NCBI GenBank assembly: GCA_964512045.1
Contig: CAZEJK010000074.1
Span: 1 to 22,649, forward strand
Source of the DNA: CAZEJK01 sp964512045
Lineage (GTDB): Bacteria; Acidobacteriota; Thermoanaerobaculia; Thermoanaerobaculales; Sulfomarinibacteraceae
Length of the DNA stretch: 22,649 nt
Reading direction: 5' to 3'
The translations under genes and the position numbers were made by a program. Within the stretch, counting starts at the first letter, position 1, and the number at the start of each line of letters is the position of its first letter. This document shows, piece by piece, positions 17,358 to 22,649 of this stretch. A model generated the notes under the pieces. It had not been told where the DNA came from, did no database searches, and saw only the letters and a list, made by a program, of their open reading frames with translations.

Positions 17358-18107
17358 TCAGCCCTCGTCGACAAGGTCGGGCGCCCAGCGGCGGACGAGG
17401 CGCCGGACCTCGTTCGAGTAGCTGCTCCAGTGCTGTTTCACCAGATCGGGTCGCCTGGTTACAGTCGTACGCACCGCGTGCTCGAGCCGCCAGCGGCGGA
17501 TCGCTTCGTGGTGTCCGGAGAGTAACACCGAGGGAACCTCGTTGCCTTCCACCTCGGCGGGTCGGGTGAAGCATGGTGCGTCGAGCAGGCCATCCACGAA
17601 CGAGTCGTCCTGAACGGACTCGGGATCTCCGACGACGCCGGGAACGAGCCGAGCGACGGCTTCAATGACGGCCATCGCAGCCACCTCGCCTCCGCCCAGG
17701 ACGAAGTCGCCGATGGAGATCTCGTCGGGGTGGAGGATCTCCGCCACCCGCTCGTCGATACCTTCGTAACGACCACAGATCAGGACCAGATGCTCCTCTA
17801 GGGCCAGCTCGGACACAACATGGTGGTTGAGCGGACGTCCCCGAGGCGTCAGGAGCACTGTATGGCTGGGGGGGTTCGTGCGTGTCAGTGAGCGGGTTGC
17901 GGCCAGCACCGGAGGCGCCTCGATGACCATCCCGGCTCCACCTCCGTACGGCTCGTCGTCCACCTTGCGCCAGCGGTTCTCCGCCCAGCGCCGCAGGTCG
18001 TGAGCCTGGATGGACACAGTCCTCGCGACAATCGCCCGCCCGAGCACACCCGCAGAGACGAACGGCTCGAACAGCTCCGGGAACAGGGTGAGAACGTCGA
18101 AGCGCAT
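17358..18107 (-). CDS. trmD: tRNA (guanine-37-N1)-methyltransferase
   Basis: TrmD methylates G37 next to the anticodon of tRNAs reading CNN codons, using S-adenosylmethionine, which prevents +1 frameshifting. It has 249 residues, family length. The trefoil-knot SAM site is visible in YGGGAGM (54-60), LTPRG (86-90), LICGRYEGIDER (109-120) and SIGDFVLGGGE (131-141), with the catalytic-aspartate region at QDDSF (166-170) and the tRNA-contact stretch TRPAEVEG followed by LLSGHHEAIRRWR. It starts 12 bases after rimM and is followed by dsbD rather than the rplS gene that commonly follows trmD. Confidence 0.97.
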   Translation of the reverse strand: MRFDVLTLFPELFEPFVSAGVLGRAIVARTVSIQAHDLRRWAENRWRKVDDEPYGGGAGMVIEAPPVLAATRSLTRTNPPSHTVLLTPRGRPLNHHVVSELALEEHLVLICGRYEGIDERVAEILHPDEISIGDFVLGGGEVAAMAVIEAVARLVPGVVGDPESVQDDSFVDGLLDAPCFTRPAEVEGNEVPSVLLSGHHEAIRRWRLEHAVRTTVTRRPDLVKQHWSSYSNEVRRLVRRWAPDLVDEG

Positions 18108-18119
18108 CGTCTGCCAGAG

Positions 18120-18635
18120 CTACTCGAACAGGCCATCAGGAGGATCGAGCAGGATGCGACCGGCCTCCAGATCGACCTCCACCACGATCGCGTCCACGTA
18201 GGGAACGAGATGCTCCCGGTGGCCCTTCCTGACGATCAGCCGCGTCTGGCCAGGACCGGGATCGAGGCCGGTGACGGTACCGTACACCGTGGCGTCTGTG
18301 CCGCGGCACTCGAGGCCCACCAGATGGTGCTCGTAGTAGTAGCCCTCGGGAAGCTCGTCGAGTGCCTGCTCTGGAAGGTAGAGGTAGTGACCGCGCAGCG
18401 CTTCGGCGGCGTCGCGGTCGTCGGCGATGTCCAGGGTGAGCAGCCACGCACCTTTGTGGTAGCGGACGCTGCTCGCTGTCGCGAATCGGTCGACACCGGA
18501 GTCACCGCCGATGCCGACGCGAGCACCGTCGTGCAGCCGCTCCGGAAAATCGGTGATGATCTCCGCGAGGAGATCACCGTGCACGCCATGCGGCTTGCGC
18601 AGCTGACCGACGATAAGCCAATCCCGTTCGGTCAC
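18120..18635 (-). CDS. rimM: 16S rRNA processing protein RimM
   Basis: An assembly factor for the 30S head that binds ribosomal protein S19, of 171 residues. The N-terminal RimM domain begins LIVGQLRKPHGVHGDLLAEI, the classic G.hG..G pattern, and the C-terminal PRC-barrel contains YYYEHHLVGLEC, a DPGPGQTRLIV stretch and HLVPYVDAIVVEVDLEAGRI. The GTG start at 18635 lies 13 bases after khpA, with no strong Shine-Dalgarno, so translation is probably coupled to the upstream genes. Its position between khpA and trmD is the standard bacterial order. Confidence 0.95.
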   Translation of the reverse strand: MTERDWLIVGQLRKPHGVHGDLLAEIITDFPERLHDGARVGIGGDSGVDRFATASSVRYHKGAWLLTLDIADDRDAAEALRGHYLYLPEQALDELPEGYYYEHHLVGLECRGTDATVYGTVTGLDPGPGQTRLIVRKGHREHLVPYVDAIVVEVDLEAGRILLDPPDGLFE

Positions 18636-18648
18636 GGCCGCCGTCAGC

Positions 18649-18888
18649 TCACTCCAGGATCTCGAGGACGAACCGCTTGTGGATCTTCATTCCGCCGGCG
18701 GCGAGCAGTGTGCGCATCGCGCGTGCGGTACGACCTTGGCGACCGATCACCTTGCCCAGATCCGAGTCGCGGACACGGAGCTCGAGGACGGTTGTCTGCT
18801 CGCCCTCGACCTCGGTCACCTGGACGTCTTCAGGGTGGTCGACCAACGCCTTGGCAATCTCTTCGAGAAGGTCTTTCATCGCGCTCAC
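18649..18888 (-). CDS. khpA: KH-domain RNA-binding protein KhpA (YlqC)
   Basis: A 79-residue single KH-domain protein. The core is RVRDSDLGKVIGRQGRTARA with the GxxG loop GRQG, followed by MRTLLAAGG. In Firmicutes KhpA binds RNA with KhpB and influences cell-division and elongation transcripts; its role elsewhere is less defined. The GTG at 18888 is favoured over the ATG nine bases later because AAAGGAG ends five bases before the GTG. It lies between rpsP and rimM, its usual place. Confidence 0.93.
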   Translation of the reverse strand: MSAMKDLLEEIAKALVDHPEDVQVTEVEGEQTTVLELRVRDSDLGKVIGRQGRTARAMRTLLAAGGMKIHKRFVLEILE

Positions 18889-18931
18889 AAGAGCTCCTTT
18901 CTCGGTTCAGCGTCAGCAGAGGGTGCCGCAG

Positions 18932-19174
18932 TTACTGAGAGCGCTTCGCCGTGTGGACAAGCGAGCGCACCGTCTGCGACAGCTGTGCTCCCTTCTCCAC
19001 CCATTGGTCAACCTTCTCATGGTCGATCCGGATTTCCGGGGGCTGCTGGTGGGGGTTGTACGTCCCAACCTGATCGATCGAGTCGGCCGTCGGCCGCTTG
19101 CGAGAGTCGGAGACGACGATGCGGTACAGAGCGTTCTTCTTGGCGCCAACGCGCTGCAGTCTGATCATGAGCAT
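18932..19174 (-). CDS. rpsP: 30S ribosomal protein S16
   Basis: S16 is a 30S assembly and body protein. The 80-residue product begins MLMIRLQRVGAKKNALYRIV and continues with SRKRPTADSIDQVGTYNPHQ, both family hallmarks. The ATG at 19174 has AAGGAGGA nine bases upstream, whereas the second Met is too far from it. It lies 49 bases after ffh, in the classic ffh-rpsP-rimM-trmD arrangement. Confidence 0.97.
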   Translation of the reverse strand: MLMIRLQRVGAKKNALYRIVVSDSRKRPTADSIDQVGTYNPHQQPPEIRIDHEKVDQWVEKGAQLSQTVRSLVHTAKRSQ

Positions 19175-19223
19175 GGTACGAGTCCTCCTTGGTAGGTGGT
19201 CGGGGTGCGCTGCACCAACGACC

Positions 19224-20558
19224 TCAGCGGAGCCGGAGCTGGCGTTTGAGAGTTCGAGAGTCGGCCTTTCCGAGCTTCTTCATGAGCTTTCGCATTTGAC
19301 CAAACTGCCGGAGCAGCCGGTTGATTTCCTCGACTGAGGTTCCGGACCCCTTGGCGATGCGCCGTTTGCGGGAGCCGTTCAAGATCTGTGGGTGGCGCCG
19401 TTCCTTGGGCGTCATCGAAGAGATGATGGCATCCATGCGCGTCAGCTGTCGCTCCTGGGTGGCCTCGTCGGGACCATCCTTGAGCGCCTGTCCCATCCCG
19501 GGGATCATGTCCATGACCTGCTGGAGAGGCCCCATCTTGCGCAGGCTGCGAAGCTGATCGGAGAGATCCTCGAGATCGAACTTGTTTTTCTTGAGCTTCC
19601 TTTCGAGCTGAGCGGCCTTCTTCTCATCGACGGCGTCCTGCGCCTTCTCGACCAGGGTGAGGACATCGCCCATGCCCAGGATCCGACCGGCCATCCGTTC
19701 TGGATGGAACGCTTCCAGCGCGTCGACGCGCTCGCCGATACCCGCGAACACGATCGGACGTCCGACGACCTCGCGGACGGAAAGTGCCGCTCCGCCGCGG
19801 GCATCACCATCCAGCTTGGTGAGGACGACGCCGGTGATGTCCAACGCATCGTGGAACGCCTTGGCGGATCGTACGGCGTCCTGCCCTGTCATCGCGTCTG
19901 CCACGAACAGGATGTGCTGCGGCTTCAGGATCGCCTTCAAGCGCTCCAGCTGTCCCATGAGGTCGCTGTCGATGTGCAGGCGACCTGCGGTGTCGAACAC
20001 CAGAACCTGGTAGCCCTTGATCATCGCCTCGCGTTTGGCCTGCTTGGCGATCACCTCCGGGTCGTCGAGCTCGGCGGTATCAAGCGTCGGCATCGAGATC
20101 TGCCGACCGAGAACCATCAGCTGCTCCCGTGCCGCCGGTCTCGAGGTGTCCGCGGGCACCAGGAGCGGGAAGAGGTTCTTCTTCTCCTTGATCCAGCGGG
20201 CGAGCTTTGCAGCCGTCGTCGTCTTACCAGAGCCTTGCAGACCGACCAGCATGACCACCGCCGGACGTCCCTTGAACGAAAGATCGGTGGTGGCGCCACC
20301 GAGCAGTGTGACCAGCTCGTCGTGCACGATCTTGGTGACCTGCTGCGCCGGGGTGACGGATGTCAGCACCTCGCGGCCGACGGCCTTCTCGCGCACTCTC
20401 TCGGTAAAGCGCTGCACCACGTTCACGTTGACGTCAGCCTCGAGCAGGGCCAGGCGGAGCTCGCGCAGCGCTGCGTCGATGTGGTACTCGGTCAGGTGAC
20501 CTTCGCCACGCAACGTCTTGACAACCCGACCGAGACGGTCCTGAAGGCTCTCCAACAT
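19224..20558 (-). CDS. ffh: Signal recognition particle GTPase Ffh (SRP54)
   Basis: Ffh binds signal sequences of nascent membrane proteins with 4.5S RNA and docks at FtsY. It has 444 residues. N-domain (1-90, starting MLESLQDRLGRVVKTLRGEG), G-domain with GLQGSGKTTT (106-115), DTAGR (189-193) and TKLDGDARGG (247-256), then a methionine-containing M-domain ending with the RNA-binding helix-turn-helix SRKRRIAKGSGTSVEEINRL. The start at 20558 matches the family N-terminus exactly. A strong promoter on the minus strand (20568-20596) places the predicted transcript start only a few bases before this ATG, and no Shine-Dalgarno fits in the gap, so the mRNA is probably leaderless. It leads the operon running to dsbD. 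Confidence 0.97.
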   Translation of the reverse strand: MLESLQDRLGRVVKTLRGEGHLTEYHIDAALRELRLALLEADVNVNVVQRFTERVREKAVGREVLTSVTPAQQVTKIVHDELVTLLGGATTDLSFKGRPAVVMLVGLQGSGKTTTAAKLARWIKEKKNLFPLLVPADTSRPAAREQLMVLGRQISMPTLDTAELDDPEVIAKQAKREAMIKGYQVLVFDTAGRLHIDSDLMGQLERLKAILKPQHILFVADAMTGQDAVRSAKAFHDALDITGVVLTKLDGDARGGAALSVREVVGRPIVFAGIGERVDALEAFHPERMAGRILGMGDVLTLVEKAQDAVDEKKAAQLERKLKKNKFDLEDLSDQLRSLRKMGPLQQVMDMIPGMGQALKDGPDEATQERQLTRMDAIISSMTPKERRHPQILNGSRKRRIAKGSGTSVEEINRLLRQFGQMRKLMKKLGKADSRTLKRQLRLR

Positions 20559-20567
20559 AACCGCGGC

Positions 20568-20596
20568 AGTCTACGGTGCCCGGCGCCGACGGTCAA
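20568..20596 (-). promoter_or_regulatory. Sigma70-type promoter of the ffh operon
   Basis: On the minus strand, TTGACC (20596-20591) and TAGACT (20573-20568) are separated by exactly 17 bases, close to the housekeeping consensus. Transcription would begin near 20561, about three bases before the ffh ATG at 20558. It drives at least ffh and probably the genes to dsbD. Confidence 0.65.
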
Positions 20597-20667
20597 GAGA
20601 TCGGGGGTGGTGCTGGTCGGTTTCGGACAAAATCAAGATGCCTGTATTCAGCCGTTTGTGCGTGGAG

Positions 20668-20676
20668 TGGTATCAT
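20668..20676 (+). promoter_or_regulatory. Extended -10 promoter of the LuxR-type gene
   Basis: TGG-TATCAT forms an extended -10 element, which would compensate for a poor -35 (TTCAGC at 20647-20652, 18-base spacing). The predicted transcript start, about 20683, is within two or three bases of the GTG start at 20685, so the message is probably leaderless. It is divergent from the ffh promoter about 100 bases away. Confidence 0.5.
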
Positions 20677-20684
20677 CGGGAGCC

Positions 20685-21575
20685 GTGGCTGCGAAGCCTG
20701 ACCCGCTGCCTCTGGTGGTGGCGCCCGATCCACCGCCGTGCTCGGACCCCGAGGTGATCGGGCTGTTGGAGCGCGCCGCAGTCGCCGCTGGTGGGCGTTG
20801 GCTGACGCTCGACCTTGAGCCAGAGCAGTCGGGCCGTTGCTACCGGTATGCATGGGGTGACCCGGAGCCTGACCAGGCGGAGGAGGTGCAGCTGGCTTCG
20901 TGCGGTCTGTACGGTGCGCGCGTCTGGTGCTCGCCGGCTGTGTGCAACGCGCTGGTGCGGCTTCTGCCACTCCTCGAGTCGGCGTTGGAGCACCTTTTCG
21001 CGGCACGGGTCCTGCGCCACCAGGCGTCGATGATGCGGTGCGCTCTGGACACCACTCGACGCGCCATCTTGCTGTTCGACAACGACGGAAACATCGTTCA
21101 TGCGAACCCGGCAGGAGATGCACTGCTGTCTCGTCAGACCGAGAGTGGCCTGCGCGTGCGGCTGGCACACGGGGCGAGCCAACCTCTCGTGACCGCGTTG
21201 TGCAGGAGGGTTGAGGGCCACGACCCGGCCGACCGACAGAGCTCTGACCGACTGACGCTCGAGGATGGCTCGCAGCTGGCGTGCGAGATCCTGTCGCTTG
21301 CGTCCTCCGAGCTGAGCGCTGGTCGCTCGACGATGGTGGTGCTGGAGCCGGTTGGGCACGCCGATATCCAGCAGCAGATCGAGAGGGCTGGCACTGCCCA
21401 TCTCCTGACGAGTAGGGAACGGGAGGTCCTCGCCCTCCTGTGCGATGGGTTGTCGACCAACGCCGTGGCCACGGTCCTGTGCATCTCTCCGCACACCGTG
21501 CGGGATCACGTCAAACGACTGTATCGGAAGACCGGTGCGAGATCCCGTGCAGAGCTGGTGCGGCTCGTGGAGTGA
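20685..21575 (+). CDS. LuxR-type transcriptional regulator with PAS-like domain
   Basis: A 296-residue DNA-binding regulator. The C-terminal GerE/LuxR helix-turn-helix is clear: LLTSREREVLALLCDGLSTN (240-259), SPHTVRDHVKRLYRKTGARS (268-287) and RAELVRLVE. The middle (about 112-220), with ILLFDNDGNIVHANPAGDAL (128-147), looks like a PAS sensor. The first 100 residues are not recognised, though they resemble a degenerate GAF-like module in layout only. There is no receiver aspartate motif, so it is not a classic two-component regulator, and no acyl-homoserine-lactone domain is seen. The GTG at 20685 is set by the extended -10 just upstream; the long in-frame extension back to 19392 runs antisense through ffh and is rejected. 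Targets are unknown; the next gene at 21634 and the divergent ffh operon are candidates by position. Confidence 0.85.
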   Translation: MAAKPDPLPLVVAPDPPPCSDPEVIGLLERAAVAAGGRWLTLDLEPEQSGRCYRYAWGDPEPDQAEEVQLASCGLYGARVWCSPAVCNALVRLLPLLESALEHLFAARVLRHQASMMRCALDTTRRAILLFDNDGNIVHANPAGDALLSRQTESGLRVRLAHGASQPLVTALCRRVEGHDPADRQSSDRLTLEDGSQLACEILSLASSELSAGRSTMVVLEPVGHADIQQQIERAGTAHLLTSREREVLALLCDGLSTNAVATVLCISPHTVRDHVKRLYRKTGARSRAELVRLVE

Positions 21576-21599
21576 GACGGCGCGGAATGTGATACGGGG

Positions 21600-21605
21600 T
21601 ATACT
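21600..21605 (+). promoter_or_regulatory. Candidate -10 element before the secreted-protein gene
   Basis: TATACT lies 25 bases after the LuxR-type gene's stop and 28 bases before the ATG at 21634. It implies a transcript start near 21612 and rules out the in-frame ATG at 21607. No good -35 is seen. It resembles the TATACT preceding cydA. Confidence 0.45.
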
Positions 21606-21633
21606 GATGGGTGTTTGGAGGCACGGGAAGCTG

Positions 21634-22413
21634 ATGAAGAAGAGAGTGTATAGGGGTGCCATCGTCACCCTGGTGGGGTTTGCCGTGGTGCTCACGTTCA
21701 TCGCCGACAGCTCGTTGGCCGAAAAACCGGCGGGGTACGTTGTCATTTTGAAGAACGGGTCGTCGATCCGTGCTTCGAAGCCAATGGAAATCCAGGGGCG
21801 TCAGGTGATCATCACCCTGCTCAACGGTACCGTCACGAGCATCTCGATCGAGCAGGTCGATCTGGTCAAGACCGAACGGTACAACCAGCAGGGGCTTGGC
21901 TCCAGCATCAAGATGGATACGCTGTCCGATCAGGGCCCCGAGCCGACCCCAACGCCACGGCCACGGCTGGGCGATGTTGGACGCCTGGAACGGCGGCCGA
22001 CGCCGACAGCGGTGGTCGGCGTTGCGCCGACACCCACGCCGACCCCGCAGATCAAGCTGAGATCTTCACCCTATCCGCACTCGAAGGTCGTCGAGGACTT
22101 CCGCCGAGTGTTCGATGAAGAGCGTCTGTACCTGTACAAGATGAGCGTGGGCACCGCCAGCGATCGGCTGCACATCAACGTCGTCACGGACTCCGAACGC
22201 GAGGTGTTCCAGGCGGTGGAGGTCGTTTCCAAGGCGTACTACGTGATCCACGAGCTCGGTGGCGATGGCGTTCCAGAAATGGTGGAGCTGCAGCTGATGA
22301 CGACGACCAGCAAGCCGGCGGGAACGTTCCGGATCGATCCGGAGATCGCCCGCTTGCTCGTGCAAAATGAGCTCTCCGTCGAGCAGTTCTACGTGCGGTA
22401 CGTGATTTTCTGA
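21634..22413 (+). CDS. Secreted Thr-Pro-linker protein of unknown function
   Basis: A 259-residue protein with no named family that I can assign. Signal peptide 1-29 (MKKRVYRG, hydrophobic core, cleavage near SLA-EKP). A small N-terminal domain (about 34-84) reads YVVILKNGSSIRASKPMEIQ and IITLLNGTVTSISIEQVDLV, a beta-rich pattern that I associate with exported Acidobacteriota proteins. Thr-Pro linkers follow at 103-109 and 122-138 (APTPTPTP). A C-terminal domain (about 145-259) contains RVFDEERLYLYKM, HINVVTDSEREVFQAVEVVS and a terminal aromatic run FYVRYVIF. The ATG at 21634 has GGAGG 12 bases upstream, a rather long spacing. It follows the LuxR-type gene by 58 bases with its own possible -10. 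A periplasmic or cell-surface role is inferred only from the signal and linkers. Confidence 0.75.
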   Translation: MKKRVYRGAIVTLVGFAVVLTFIADSSLAEKPAGYVVILKNGSSIRASKPMEIQGRQVIITLLNGTVTSISIEQVDLVKTERYNQQGLGSSIKMDTLSDQGPEPTPTPRPRLGDVGRLERRPTPTAVVGVAPTPTPTPQIKLRSSPYPHSKVVEDFRRVFDEERLYLYKMSVGTASDRLHINVVTDSEREVFQAVEVVSKAYYVIHELGGDGVPEMVELQLMTTTSKPAGTFRIDPEIARLLVQNELSVEQFYVRYVIF

Positions 22414-22456
22414 CGCGGCTGGAGGTTGCGAGCAGCCGGGCCATTCTCGCCGGCTG

Positions 22457-22484
22457 TTTGATTGCGGCCCGCGGCCGCGTTGGC
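22457..22484 (+). repeat. Dispersed repeat, copy C (short form)
   Basis: The 28 bases match copy A (69-96) at 27 positions, the one difference being A at 22461. The last 23 bases, including the GCGGCC-CGC-GGCCGC hairpin, are identical. It starts 43 bases past the stop of the secreted-protein gene. The upstream part of the long form (from GGACCGGCACC to the ACTT run) is missing. Confidence 0.75.
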
Positions 22485-22522
22485 GGCTCAAGCATCCCGT
22501 ATCTCCGAAAGCTCGAGGCATG

Positions 22523-22552
22523 AGCCGGGGACCGGATGACCGGGATCCGGCT
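22523..22552. repeat. Nested inverted repeats between repeat copies C and D
   Basis: AGCCGG (22523-22528) can pair with CCGGCT (22547-22552), and CCGGAT (22532-22537) can pair with ATCCGG (22545-22550). The two stems share bases, so they are alternatives. This may be a transcription-end structure for the upstream gene, but it lacks a T-tract. Confidence 0.35.
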
Positions 22553-22568
22553 GTCGGGGCCGGGACCA

Positions 22569-22623
22569 GGACCGGCACCTTCGGAGCATCACTTTGGTTG
22601 CGGCCCGCGGCCGCGTTGGCTCG
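22569..22623 (+). repeat. Dispersed repeat, copy D (long form)
   Basis: This matches copy A at 54 of 55 positions and lies 22,524 bases from it in the same orientation. The 23-base core is at 22598-22620. Beyond both ends the two copies diverge, so the boundaries are about GGACCGGC on the left and GGCTCG on the right. Confidence 0.85.
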
Positions 22624-22649
22624 CAGACGGTCGCGACAGCCGTGGCGCG

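Larger units (their letters stand above)
22414..22649. other. Right-hand intergenic region with repeats
   Basis: These 236 bases hold repeat copies C and D, about 136 bases apart and in the same orientation, with a spacer containing nested inverted repeats at 22523-22552. No ORF with codon support, tRNA or RNA gene is evident. The window ends before the next gene, so its neighbour is unknown. Confidence 0.5.

Noticed and set aside
19392..20684. Upstream in-frame extension of the LuxR-type protein by 431 codons
   Set aside because: It lies antisense within ffh and shows no domain; the extended -10 at 20668-20676 sets the start at 20685.

Overview
This is a 22.6 kb stretch of GC-rich bacterial chromosome, mostly housekeeping and energy genes, with no phage, transposase or CRISPR. 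Two secreted proteins carry Thr-Pro linkers, and one has an N-terminal domain of a type I associate with Acidobacteriota. That phylum is a tentative guess from memory. Every gene-free stretch is under about 240 bases.

Layout. (1) 65-1609, minus: an AmpG-like MFS permease, whose divergent neighbour at 1818-2393 is a secreted coiled-coil protein. (2) 2496-4951, plus: cydA-cydB, a cytochrome bd oxidase. (3) 5100-8193, plus: a CobB-type sirtuin, then a triple-PAS hybrid histidine kinase. (4) 8211-10838, minus: an 875-residue GlmS carrying two extra blocks compared with the usual enzyme of about 610 residues. (5) 11032-15428, minus: an ABC ATPase, a double-FtsX permease and a secreted CrtC/AttH-type lipocalin, forming an AttEFGH/LolCDE-like export operon. 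(6) 15551-20558, minus: ffh-rpsP-khpA-rimM-trmD-dsbD, a translation and protein-targeting operon with a disulfide reductase at its end. (7) 20685-22413, plus: a LuxR-type regulator divergent from ffh, then a secreted protein with a Thr-Pro linker.

The clearest structure not explained by genes is a dispersed repeat with a core of about 23 bases centred on a GCGGCC-CGC-GGCCGC hairpin. Four convincing copies lie at 45-99, 10941-10980, 22457-22484 and 22569-22623, and an inverted core-only match lies at 4951-4966. The two outer copies match at 54 of 55 positions by hand count. Most copies sit at or within about 55 bases of a gene's 3' end, and the first one encodes the last residues and stop codon of the MFS permease. 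This resembles REP-like or terminator-like elements, but I do not recognise the family.

Two divergent genes, ffh and the LuxR-type regulator, have promoter elements so close to their start codons that their mRNAs are probably leaderless or nearly so, whereas most other genes have clear Shine-Dalgarno sequences. All functions are assigned from sequence motifs by eye. No database search was possible.
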